A stretch of 64,000 nucleotides of DNA from JAIVJZ01 sp036386515 (GTDB lineage Bacteria; Acidobacteriota; Blastocatellia; Pyrinomonadales; Pyrinomonadaceae), in contig DASVVO010000052.1 of NCBI GenBank assembly GCA_036386515.1, positions 124,001 to 188,000 on the forward strand, read 5' to 3'. A model generated the notes under the pieces. The model was given only the letters and a program-made list of their open reading frames with translations, did no database searches and had not been told where the DNA came from. The position numbers and the translations under genes are program-made. Positions within the stretch are counted from its first letter, which is position 1. Each line of letters opens with the position of its first letter. This document shows, one piece after another, positions 1-7,682 of this stretch.

Positions 1-142
1 CGATGCCCACCACGCGCGCGACGCGGTGCGGCGCGCGCGCCAGCCCGCAGGCCGCGATCCGCGCCGACACTTCCTCGCGCCGCTTCTTCAGCGTCGAGCG
101 GGTCGTCTTTGAAAATCCTTCCACTGCCATCGGCAAACTCAT
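1..142 (-). CDS. N-terminal fragment of an unrecognised protein, runs off the left edge
   Basis: An open minus-strand frame starts with ATG at 142 and stays open to base 1, giving about 47 residues that begin MSLPMAVEGFSKTTRSTLKK. A GGAGG motif lies directly upstream of this ATG. A second in-frame ATG at 130 would give more usual spacing. The peptide is basic and helix-like, with no motif I recognise. It follows the TlpA lipoprotein gene by about 70 bases on the same strand, so it may be the last visible gene of the long minus-strand unit. The plus-strand frame across the same bases looks like an antisense shadow. The function is unknown. Confidence 0.4.
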   Translation of the reverse strand, partial: MSLPMAVEGFSKTTRSTLKKRREEVSARIAACGLARAPHRVARVVGI

Positions 143-212
143 CCCTCCAGCGGCTTCCGCTTGCGCCGCTGCCCCCTGCGCCGGGCGTCGCGCGCGCGCG
201 CCGCTCTAACGC

Positions 213-719
213 TTAAGACCCTTGTTCGATCATCTTTAAGTCCGCTTCGAGCGATTCTTTACTGGCGTGGCCGCGGTAAATCTTGACGATGCGGTGCGAG
301 CGGTCGAGCACCAGGGTGTAGGGGATGCCCACGCCGTTGAACTGCTGGAAAGTGTCCTGGTCGCCGACGAGCACCGGGTAGTTGATGCCCTGGCTCTCGG
401 CGAAAGGCTTGATGGTTTCGAGTCCGGTCTCGTCGAGCGCGATCCCGACGACCTTCGCCTTCGTGTTCGCCGCCACCTGCTTCAACTCCGGAATTTCCGC
501 CTTGCACTGCGTACACCACGATGCCCAGAAGTTCAGCACCACGGCCTCGCCCTTCAGCGAATCCTTGTCTATCGTCTGACCGTTCAGCGACTCAAGGGAG
601 AAATCGGGGATCGTGTTGCCGACGACAACGTCTTCCGGCTTGACGGCCGACGCGCTCGCGCAGCCCGAGAGGCCGACGGCCGAGAGACCCATGACGGCGA
701 TTATCAACAGCGTTCTCAT
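213..719 (-). CDS. TlpA/ResA-like thioredoxin-fold lipoprotein
   Basis: A membrane-anchored thiol-disulfide oxidoreductase of the TlpA/ResA/AhpC-TSA type. Such proteins usually reduce extracytoplasmic disulfides, for example in cytochrome c maturation. The N-terminus is a lipoprotein signal ending in a lipobox LSGC (Cys20). The thioredoxin-fold motif WCTQC follows at Cys69 and Cys72, and the cis-Pro region reads GVGIPYT. I chose ATG 719 because AGGAG lies 7 nt upstream and the signal is then compact. An upstream in-frame ATG at 743 would add eight residues. It ends with TAA. It is the penultimate visible gene of the minus-strand series. The CXXC dipeptide TQ is not the common AP or EP, so the redox partner cannot be guessed. 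Confidence 0.88.
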   Translation of the reverse strand: MRTLLIIAVMGLSAVGLSGCASASAVKPEDVVVGNTIPDFSLESLNGQTIDKDSLKGEAVVLNFWASWCTQCKAEIPELKQVAANTKAKVVGIALDETGLETIKPFAESQGINYPVLVGDQDTFQQFNGVGIPYTLVLDRSHRIVKIYRGHASKESLEADLKMIEQGS

Positions 720-785
720 CTGGTTGCTCCTCATACTTTTCATTCCTTCCGCCGCCCGGCCGCGGCCTCCATCTCCGGCGCGCGT

Positions 786-2150
786 CTAATGCCCCGACCG
801 TGCGGTTTCTCTCTCCAGCCGCGCGGCGAAGTCCGACAGCGACGGGTGATACTGGAACACTTCGCCGAGACGTTCGTGTCGTTGCAGCGCCGGGTGGACG
901 CGGTAGACGGCCTCCTGGCCGGGGCGTCGGACGAGCGCGTCCCACAATTCGTTCACGCGCCGGTCTGAAGGGTCAGGCCGGTGTTCGAGAAAGCGCGTGA
1001 TGTAAACGTCGTCCGGGGTGATGTCGATGCCCATGATGAGCGTTGACATGACTCCGTTGACGAAGGCGGGGTTGCGCGCCATCTGCTCGCCCTGATTCCT
1101 GAGTAAGTTCTCCATTATCTCCGGCTGCCGGACGTTGACGATGGTGGTCGCCCAGGTCAGGCCGGCGATCATGTTGAGCCGCGCCAGTTCGTGCGGAGCT
1201 TCCCGCTCGACGGCCAGCCAGGCCGAGAGCAGGCCGGGCACGAAATAGATCGGCAGAAAATAGAGCGAGCGTCCGACGCCGTGCCAGAAGTAGCCGAGGG
1301 CGTGCGGCGCGATGTCGCGCAAGTGCGACTCCACCACCCCGACCATCTGCGCGTGCCAGAAGCGAGTCACCAGCCCGAGCGATTCGTAGGCCGCCCCTTC
1401 GTACCCGTCGCGCGAGTTGTCGTCCACGAGCGCGATGAACTCGGCGACCACGCGGCGGATTTCGCGTTCAGGCCGGTAGGGCGTGATCGTGTTCATCAGT
1501 TGTTGGGCGAAGCCCAGACCCATCCCGGCGTGCATCATCGTGAGACTCTTGGCGGGCAGCACGTCAGCCCTCTCGTCTCTCAGGATGCCGCGGATGGGAC
1601 GCCCCTGGCCCCAGAACGTCAGCGCGTAGAGGTGGCCCAGCCCCTCGACCGCCCACAAGTCCGGGTACGCGCCGAGCGCGTAAGCCTCGTCCACGAGCCG
1701 CGCCAGGTCGAACTGCCGGTCGTCTTCCGAGACGTTCAGGAGCGAACTGACATGCTTGACGAGATTGAAGACCTCGTAATTGTTCCTGAGTTCCTGCCAG
1801 GCGAGACGCGCGTTCTCGCCAGAGGAGAAGAGGCGAAGCGTTTCCCGCGATTGCTCGGCGACATCCGAAGTCAGCCGGGAGATGTAGCCGGGGCTGAAGG
1901 CGCGCAGCGTGATGGCATCGAAGAAGAGGTTCGTGGCTCCGCGCTGCACCTCGTCGCCGATCTGGAACGCCCCGAAGATGAGATCGTCGAACTGATTCTG
2001 GGCGGCCTGCCTGACCGTGTAGAAAGCATCGTTCGCCCGGCGCGTCGGCTGTTCGGGATCGGGCGGCGCCAGCAGGTTGACCGCCTGCTGGACGCCGAAC
2101 AGCGACATTGCCCACGTGTAGCTGAGCGTTGACTTGGTTAATTCACGCAT
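786..2150 (-). CDS. Unknown protein sharing an N-terminal domain with the next gene upstream
   Basis: This 454-residue protein is from no family I recognise. The first 80 or so residues (MRELTKSTLSYTWAMSLFGV onward) align closely with the start of the 2222-3409 product, including WAMSLFGVQQ and a later GD-E/N-hQ+G motif. The remainder is unique to this protein. It is mostly helical, with hydrophobic stretches near YFLPIYFVPGLLSAWLA and the following helix. There is no signal peptide. ATG 2150 is preceded by GAGGAAAG. It ends with TAG. The shared N-terminus and adjacency suggest a duplicated or co-acting pair, perhaps membrane-associated, at the end of the putative lipid/polyketide unit. Confidence 0.75.
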   Translation of the reverse strand: MRELTKSTLSYTWAMSLFGVQQAVNLLAPPDPEQPTRRANDAFYTVRQAAQNQFDDLIFGAFQIGDEVQRGATNLFFDAITLRAFSPGYISRLTSDVAEQSRETLRLFSSGENARLAWQELRNNYEVFNLVKHVSSLLNVSEDDRQFDLARLVDEAYALGAYPDLWAVEGLGHLYALTFWGQGRPIRGILRDERADVLPAKSLTMMHAGMGLGFAQQLMNTITPYRPEREIRRVVAEFIALVDDNSRDGYEGAAYESLGLVTRFWHAQMVGVVESHLRDIAPHALGYFWHGVGRSLYFLPIYFVPGLLSAWLAVEREAPHELARLNMIAGLTWATTIVNVRQPEIMENLLRNQGEQMARNPAFVNGVMSTLIMGIDITPDDVYITRFLEHRPDPSDRRVNELWDALVRRPGQEAVYRVHPALQRHERLGEVFQYHPSLSDFAARLERETARSGH

Positions 2151-2187
2151 GGCTCAACTTTCCTCGACCGTTCCACGCGACGCGCCC

Positions 2188-2208
2188 CGCCCGCGTATCA
2201 CGCGGGCG
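2188..2208 (-). other. 8-bp GC stem-loop between paralogous genes
   Basis: A perfect 8-bp inverted repeat (CGCCCGCG/CGCGGGCG) with a 5-nt loop lies in the 71-bp gap between two co-directional genes. No U-tract follows on the minus strand, so it is not a standard intrinsic terminator. It could be an RNA-processing or mRNA-stability hairpin. Confidence 0.4.
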
Positions 2209-2221
2209 ACTAGCGGCCGCC

Positions 2222-3409
2222 TCACCTCCCCGACGAGCGTGACGGCTGCGAGGGCATCGGCCCCCAGCCTTGCGACTGTCCGCCGGACGCACCCGACGAT
2301 GATGATGAGTCCCGGCGCGCGTCGTCGTCGTCGTTGTTGTCGCGTCGCGCGCCGGTGCGTGCGCCCTGCGTCGTGCGGTCGCCCTGCGTCGTGCGGTCGC
2401 CCGTCATCCGGTGACGAGAGTTGCGGTCGTCTCTCATCCGGTCGTCTCTCATCCGGTTGCCCCTTGAGCGGTCGCCGGTTGTCTGGTAGTCCGATGTCCG
2501 GTCGCCGCTACCGCCGCTACCGCCGCTACCGCCGCTGCCGCCGACGGCGTCCGCGGTGGCGTAGGCCGCGCCCTCTATCGTCTGCCCGACGGCGTCAGCC
2601 GCGCGTCCCATCGCGCGAATTCCCTGCTCGACGGCATCGCCCGTCTGTTGCCCCGCGTCATCCGTGGAGGCGTCGTACCTGTCTCCCCGGCCGTACCTGT
2701 CTCCGCGCCCGTACTGCTGCTGCTGGTCTCCGCGCCCGTACTGCCGATCTCCACGGTCGTGCTGGTTTCCACGACCGTACGGCCGGTCTCCGCGCTCGTA
2801 TTGATCTCCACGGTCGTCATGGTCATCACGGCTGTATTGATCGCCACGGCTGTGCTGTTCGCCACGGCTGTATTGATCGCCGCGGTCATACTGGTTTCCA
2901 CGGTCGGAGCGGTCTCTGCGGCCGTAGTTGTCGCCGCCGCCGCGTTGCGTCTGTGAACCCCAGCCGGCGGCTCCCTGGCGCACGCCGTCCGTGGCGGAGT
3001 AGGCCGTGCCCTGCGCCGCCTGCCCCACGGCGTCCGCCGTCTGACCCACCGCGCGCATCCCCTGCCTGAAGGCTTCCGCCGACTGTTGGCCGACATCCGA
3101 GGCCACTCTCGAACTGCCCCGGCCGCCGCCTCTGCCCCGGTTGCCGCCGCCACCGCCACCGCCGCCGCCGCGATTGGACATGCCGAAGGTGAAGAGACTG
3201 AAGGTCAGGTCAACCATCCCTTTTTGCAGGTTGTCGCCGGCGCGGAAGGCCGCCCTCAGCGCGTCGCCGAATTCCTCCTCGGTCGCCTCCGTGACGTTAT
3301 CGAAGGACTCCGCCGCCTTCGACGGGCGGAAGACGTTGACCATCTGCTGGACGCCGAAGAGCGACATCGCCCACGAGTAGCTCATCATCGATTTAGTGAA
3401 TTCACGCAT
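2222..3409 (-). CDS. Protein with shared N-terminal domain and long RGD/RGG-rich disordered tail
   Basis: A 395-residue protein of unknown function. Residues 1-75 match the N-terminal domain of the neighbouring 786-2150 product (WAMSLFGVQQ in both). A glycine run (nine consecutive Gly) and an RGRGGGRG patch follow. A helical module comes next (AFRQGMRAVGQTADAVGQ), then about 100 residues dominated by RGDQY-, YGRGD- and similar repeats. A second copy of the helical module (VEQGIRAMGRAADAVGQ) is followed by GGS repeats and an Arg/Asp/Ser tail. ATG 3409 is chosen for three reasons: AGGAGA lies 7 nt upstream, the start aligns with the paralogue, and the longer frame would overlap the UbiB coding end. 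It ends with TGA. The composition resembles RNA-binding or phase-separating low-complexity proteins, but no function can be assigned. Confidence 0.78.
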   Translation of the reverse strand: MREFTKSMMSYSWAMSLFGVQQMVNVFRPSKAAESFDNVTEATEEEFGDALRAAFRAGDNLQKGMVDLTFSLFTFGMSNRGGGGGGGGGNRGRGGGRGSSRVASDVGQQSAEAFRQGMRAVGQTADAVGQAAQGTAYSATDGVRQGAAGWGSQTQRGGGDNYGRRDRSDRGNQYDRGDQYSRGEQHSRGDQYSRDDHDDRGDQYERGDRPYGRGNQHDRGDRQYGRGDQQQQYGRGDRYGRGDRYDASTDDAGQQTGDAVEQGIRAMGRAADAVGQTIEGAAYATADAVGGSGGSGGSGGSGDRTSDYQTTGDRSRGNRMRDDRMRDDRNSRHRMTGDRTTQGDRTTQGARTGARRDNNDDDDARRDSSSSSGASGGQSQGWGPMPSQPSRSSGR

Positions 3410-3488
3410 GAGAAATCTCCTTGCTAAATTGCCCTGTCTCCCCCCCATGGCCTTGCGACTCCCGGCGGACGCCCCGCCGGAGGCTCGC

Positions 3489-5156
3489 TCAGGCCAGCCG
3501 GCGAATCGTCCGCAGCAGTTGCGCCCCTGCCGCACCGATCAACAACAGCTCCGCCGTGAGCAGGTTGATCCCGATCTGCAATCGCTCGCCCGTGACCGAC
3601 ATGGCGAGCGCAACCGTAAACACGACCGCGCCCAGTTGCACCGCCCTGCGCCGCAACGCGTCGTCCGCGTCGCCGCCTTCCCTGACGAGCGACGCCTGCG
3701 CCTCCAGTTCGCCCGCCGTCAACCGCTCGACAAAGTTGCCGGCGCGCAGCGGGCCGTCGCGCGCGATGCGCTCGCCGGAAATAGCCCAGTCCAGAATCGA
3801 GTCGTAGGTGAACATCTCCCGCCGTGCGCTCCAGCGCAGGTGGCTGTCGCACACGGCCTGGAGGTGGCGACCGAGATCGAAGGTCGGGGCGAAGCGCGTG
3901 ATGAGGCCGTCGATGGCGATGGCCGAGCGGATGTACTTGACCACGTCGCGCTCCGGCCAGACCCCCGTGCGGCGCGAGAGCCGGAGCATGTCGAGCATCA
4001 CGAGGGTGAAGTTCTTGCGCAGCCGACGCTCTTTCCCGACGGGTTCGTACCAGGTTTCGGAGAAGATTTTGAGACCTTCGCGGAAGCGCGCCGCGCTCGT
4101 CTCGGATTCGAGCACGGAAATTCTGAAGAACGCCTCGCACATGCCTTCGAGGTCGCCGCGCGTGTAGGCCAGCGTGAGCGCGACGAGGTTCTGGCGCGAG
4201 TACTGGCTGATGGTGCCGGTGATGCCGAAATCAATGTAGCCGACCGTGTTGCCCGGCAGGATGATGAGATTGGCCGGGTGCAGGTCGGCGTGGAACATGC
4301 CGTGGCGAAACACGTCGCCGAGGAAGTTGTCGATGATGTGGCGCGCCATCCGGTCAGGCTCGAAGTTCATCGCCCGCAAGTGTTCATAGACCGGCTCGTT
4401 GTCCGTCTCCAGCGCGCGCAGGTAGGCGAGCAGCGTCTCGCCTTCGAAGAACTCGCTGACGAGCGTGCGGCGCGTGGTGAATTGCCAGAGCACTTCGGGG
4501 ATGCGCTCATGGGCGTTGTCGCGGGCGTTGCGGCGCAGCCGCTCCATGTAGCGCGCCTCGTAGCGATAGTCGAGTTCTTCGTGCGTCCACGTCAGGAACT
4601 CGCTCATCGGCTCGACCATCCAGTAGACGAAGCGCAGGCGCAGGGTCTTGATGATGCGGATCGTCGCCGCCATCAGGCGGATGTCGCCCGCGAAGTCTAT
4701 CTGGACGTTCGGGCGTTGCACCTTGACGGCCAACTTCCGACCGCCGAGGCGACCGATGTGTACCTGGCCGATGGAGGCGGTGGCGAGCGGTTCGACTTCA
4801 AACGACTCGAACATCTCCGACGGCCGCGCCCCGAACTCTTCGACGAAGATGCGCTCGACTTCGGCGGAGGAGAAAGGCGTCACGCGGTCGAGCAGGTTGA
4901 ACAGCGCGTTGCAGTATTCGAGCGAGATTATGTCGGGCTGGAGGGCGAGCATCTGGCCGAACTTGATGAACGTGCCGCCGATGTGTTCGAGCATCACGCG
5001 CAGACGCTCGGGGCCGCCGAGCCGCCCGGCGTTCAGCCGGAGCGCGAGCCACGGCCAGCAACGCCGCAGGCACGCGCCGACCGCATGCGCCAGCGCGTGC
5101 CTGATGAAGACGTGGATGATGAACGCCAGACGACGCAGGCTCAGCCAGAAGACCAT
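3489..5156 (-). CDS. ABC1/AarF/UbiB family atypical kinase
   Basis: A 555-residue member of the UbiB/ADCK atypical kinase-like family. Family members act as membrane-bound ATPases supporting ubiquinone or other isoprenoid lipid metabolism. Visible family features are the KFGQ motif (65-68), the ASIGQ loop (127-131), the Lys in AVKVQRP (145), the HADLHPAN catalytic loop (289-296) and DFG (309-311). A hydrophobic C-terminal segment (around 505-520) is consistent with the family's membrane anchor. The start overlaps the end of the upstream epimerase-acyltransferase gene by 16 bp, which argues for translational coupling. It ends with TGA. The link to HMG-CoA reductase and a CrtI-like protein upstream in the same unit fits isoprenoid lipid biology, but the substrate is not known. 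Confidence 0.9.
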   Translation of the reverse strand: MVFWLSLRRLAFIIHVFIRHALAHAVGACLRRCWPWLALRLNAGRLGGPERLRVMLEHIGGTFIKFGQMLALQPDIISLEYCNALFNLLDRVTPFSSAEVERIFVEEFGARPSEMFESFEVEPLATASIGQVHIGRLGGRKLAVKVQRPNVQIDFAGDIRLMAATIRIIKTLRLRFVYWMVEPMSEFLTWTHEELDYRYEARYMERLRRNARDNAHERIPEVLWQFTTRRTLVSEFFEGETLLAYLRALETDNEPVYEHLRAMNFEPDRMARHIIDNFLGDVFRHGMFHADLHPANLIILPGNTVGYIDFGITGTISQYSRQNLVALTLAYTRGDLEGMCEAFFRISVLESETSAARFREGLKIFSETWYEPVGKERRLRKNFTLVMLDMLRLSRRTGVWPERDVVKYIRSAIAIDGLITRFAPTFDLGRHLQAVCDSHLRWSARREMFTYDSILDWAISGERIARDGPLRAGNFVERLTAGELEAQASLVREGGDADDALRRRAVQLGAVVFTVALAMSVTGERLQIGINLLTAELLLIGAAGAQLLRTIRRLA

Positions 5157-6946
5157 CGTTTCACCCCCGGCCGACTCGCCTCTCCCCGGTACGCCAGCTT
5201 CTCTTCATATCTCGACTCCTCCGCGCTCGCGCCCGTCTCGCCGAAGATCGAGCCGTAGAAGATCGACTTGCGGCGGCGCAGCATCTCCGCGATGGCCTCT
5301 TCCATCCGCGCCCTCACTTCGCGGCTGACGGCGCGCACCACGGCCGGGTCGTCGGCCGCTTCGGGCGGGTACCTGTCTTCGACGTGAATCGGCGAGAGAA
5401 ACTGCGTGTGCCACTTCGACGGGAGCGGCACGGGCGCGAGCGGCCACGTCGGCGTGATGGGGAAGAAAGGCCAGTCGGTGTGTCGCTTCCACCAGCCCCA
5501 GTTGAGCTTCCCGATGATCGGGAAAATCTCCGCGCTCCCGACGGTGACGAAGGGGATGATCGGCGCGCGATGGCGCAACGCCATCTTGACGAACTCGTCG
5601 CGCCCGAACTTGCCGAGCCGGTAGGCGTCGCGGTAGAGCGAGAACGCGCCGCGAATGCCCTCCGGGTAGATGGAGAGAATTTCGTCGCGTTCGAGCACGC
5701 GGTCGGCGTTCTCCTGGCAGGCGATGATGCCGCCGAGCTTCGTGTGAAAGTTGAAGAGGAAGGGAAACTTGATCAGCCCCGGATGGATCAGGAAGCGCGG
5801 GTAGCGTCCCAACTTGCGCGCGAGCAGGTGCAGCGTCATCACCGCATCCCACGGCATGAAGCCGCGATGGACGCCGACCATCACCGCCCGTCCCTTGACG
5901 GGGACGTGCTCCAACCCTTTGACCTCCACGCGCCAGTAGCGGTCGTGCAGGAATTTGAAGAGGGTGCGCCCGTAGGCGTCGATGTAGCCTTTGTCCATCC
6001 CGAAGTCGTCGAACTCTCCGGCCTGACGCGGCGACGACGACGACGACAACGCGCCGCCGTTTTGCGCCGAACGAAACTCACGCGCCACTTCCGCGCTCGT
6101 GCGCCGCGGCGCGAAGCCGAGTTCGCTTTTGATCTTCCGGTTCGAGACCGTCCACGAGTAGCGCACGTAATCGAGTTGTTCGATGGGATGGCAGAGACCG
6201 GCGCGCTTGATCGCGGCGCGCGCGAGACGCTGCAACGTGCGCGGGATGGGCAGGCGCGTCGCCCCCGCCAGGCGGAGCGCGCCGCGCAGCGAGACAACTC
6301 CGTCCGGCGCGACGTTATAGACGCCGCGCGCGTTCCCTTCCACGGCGCAGCGAACGGCCGAGGCGAGGTCTTCGGGGCTGAGCAGTTGCAGCGTCGGGTC
6401 GTGGCCGGGCAGCGTGACGGCCGCGCGCCCGCCGAGGAGGCGGCTGAAGTAGTCGCGGCCGCCCGGCCGGGGCGTCGCCGCCGGGCGCAGGATGACGAGC
6501 CGCATCTCCGGGTCGCCGGTCAGATAAAAGGCGGCGAGCGATTCCAGTTCGAGCCAGCGGTTCGAGGAGGCCGGTTTCTCCTGCCGCAGCAGCACGCGCG
6601 TCTCCTGTAGGAAACCGATGTTGTGGTGCGCCGCGCCGTAGACGGCCGCGCTCGATAGCAGGATGAAATGTTTGACGCCCGCGCGCGCGCATTCCTTGAA
6701 GACCGCTTCAGCGTCCGCCAGGTCGGGCACTTCGTGGCGACGCTTCAGCGGGGGCGGCGCGTAGACGACCGTGTCGATGTTCTGTTCGGCGAGGAGGGCG
6801 ACGCGACCGCCGCTCATCAGACCGCCGAAGCCGTCTTCTCCCGGCGGCGCGGGCTGGCACGTCTCGACGACCGGGCTTTCGCGCAGCCGCTCGACCAGCA
6901 AGTCCGCCAGTTCCTCCCGCTCGTCAATGACGACCACTCTCACCAT
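5141..6946 (-). CDS. NAD-dependent epimerase-like / PlsC-type acyltransferase fusion
   Basis: A 601-residue two-domain protein. Residues 1-290 resemble an extended short-chain dehydrogenase/epimerase, with a conserved LLSSAAVYG strand and a late substrate-region LRPAA. The usual N-terminal GXXGXXG reads VVVIDEREE, so the nucleotide-binding loop is degenerate. A Ser-rich linker (about 300-315) leads to a lysophospholipid acyltransferase-like domain. That domain has H360 with D367 in an HRGFMPWD motif and YPEGIRG at 427-433. The GGAGGAG before ATG 6946 is a strong ribosome-binding site. Its end overlaps the UbiB start. It probably acts at the inner membrane on a glycerolipid or lipid-linked product, possibly from the ketosynthase/ACP genes upstream. 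The acyl acceptor is unknown. Confidence 0.85.
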   Translation of the reverse strand: MVRVVVIDEREELADLLVERLRESPVVETCQPAPPGEDGFGGLMSGGRVALLAEQNIDTVVYAPPPLKRRHEVPDLADAEAVFKECARAGVKHFILLSSAAVYGAAHHNIGFLQETRVLLRQEKPASSNRWLELESLAAFYLTGDPEMRLVILRPAATPRPGGRDYFSRLLGGRAAVTLPGHDPTLQLLSPEDLASAVRCAVEGNARGVYNVAPDGVVSLRGALRLAGATRLPIPRTLQRLARAAIKRAGLCHPIEQLDYVRYSWTVSNRKIKSELGFAPRRTSAEVAREFRSAQNGGALSSSSSPRQAGEFDDFGMDKGYIDAYGRTLFKFLHDRYWRVEVKGLEHVPVKGRAVMVGVHRGFMPWDAVMTLHLLARKLGRYPRFLIHPGLIKFPFLFNFHTKLGGIIACQENADRVLERDEILSIYPEGIRGAFSLYRDAYRLGKFGRDEFVKMALRHRAPIIPFVTVGSAEIFPIIGKLNWGWWKRHTDWPFFPITPTWPLAPVPLPSKWHTQFLSPIHVEDRYPPEAADDPAVVRAVSREVRARMEEAIAEMLRRRKSIFYGSIFGETGASAEESRYEEKLAYRGEASRPGVKRWSSG

Positions 6947-6992
6947 CGTCTCCTCCTCCCTGTCGGCTCAGACCTGCCGGCACACACACGGC

Positions 6993-7682
6993 CTAGCGCG
7001 CCGCGACGGATTGCCCGACGGCGGGTGCGGACTGCCTGGCGGGCAGCCCCACGGCTTCCGCGCCCGCGCCCTCCGAGATGCGTACCAGGCGGCGCGACCC
7101 GATGGCCTGCTCCCCGATCTTCTCGAACCGCTCGACGCGGCCGCTCGGCCAACGCACCACGAGCGCGCTCACCTGTTCGCGCTCTCCCAGTCCGAAGTAG
7201 AGACGCGCGGTGTGTTGCGAGGCGAAGCCGGAACCGGCTCCGAGGAGGCGCACCTGCTTGTCCGTGCCCGTCTCGACGGTGACGAGCGCGCCCACGGCGT
7301 CGCGGTTGCTACGCTTTCCGTCGCCGCGCAACTCGACGGCCAGCCAGTTGCGCTGCGCGCCGACGTTGTTCCTGAGCAGCGTCGCGCGCGCCTTCTCGGC
7401 CTGGCCGGAATCGCCGGGATTGTTGTTGGTCACGATGTCGAGGTCGCCGTCGTTGTCGAAGTCGGCCGTCGCCATGCCGCGCGCGTCCTTGATGTCGTCC
7501 GCGCCCGCCGCCATCGCCACGTCGTTGAAGCGCGGCGCGCCCGACGCGCCCACGCCGTCGTTGCGCAGCAGCACGTTATGCTCGTAGCCGTTCCAGGAGA
7601 TGTCGCCGCGGAATTGGTCTTGGTAGAACTTGCCCTTCTTGTAGTCTTTGATGTGCGCGACCGCGCTCAAAATGTAGGGCAG
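6993..7682 (-). other. ASPIC/UnbV C-terminal segment of CRTAC1 protein A, downstream of the UGA
   Basis: This is the part of the frame that standard annotation would call separately or lose. It carries the last FG-GAP motif (DFDNDGDLDIVT) and the ASPIC/UnbV domain. A conventional caller could only start it at a TTG at 7670, with no ribosome-binding site. It is contiguous and in frame with the upstream part. Confidence 0.8.

Noticed and set aside
2640..2960. CRISPR-like periodic repeats
   Set aside because: The periodicity comes from RGD/QY codons inside a coding frame. Units are short and irregular, with no spacers.
3410..3535. Extended start for the RGD-repeat protein
   Set aside because: The extra 42 residues would overlap UbiB coding sequence and do not align with the paralogue. 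ATG 3409 has its own ribosome-binding site.
3396..5258. 620-residue plus-strand frame opposite UbiB
   Set aside because: It is antisense to a gene with clear UbiB motifs, is Arg/Glu/His-rich without any motif, and arises from high-GC codon use.
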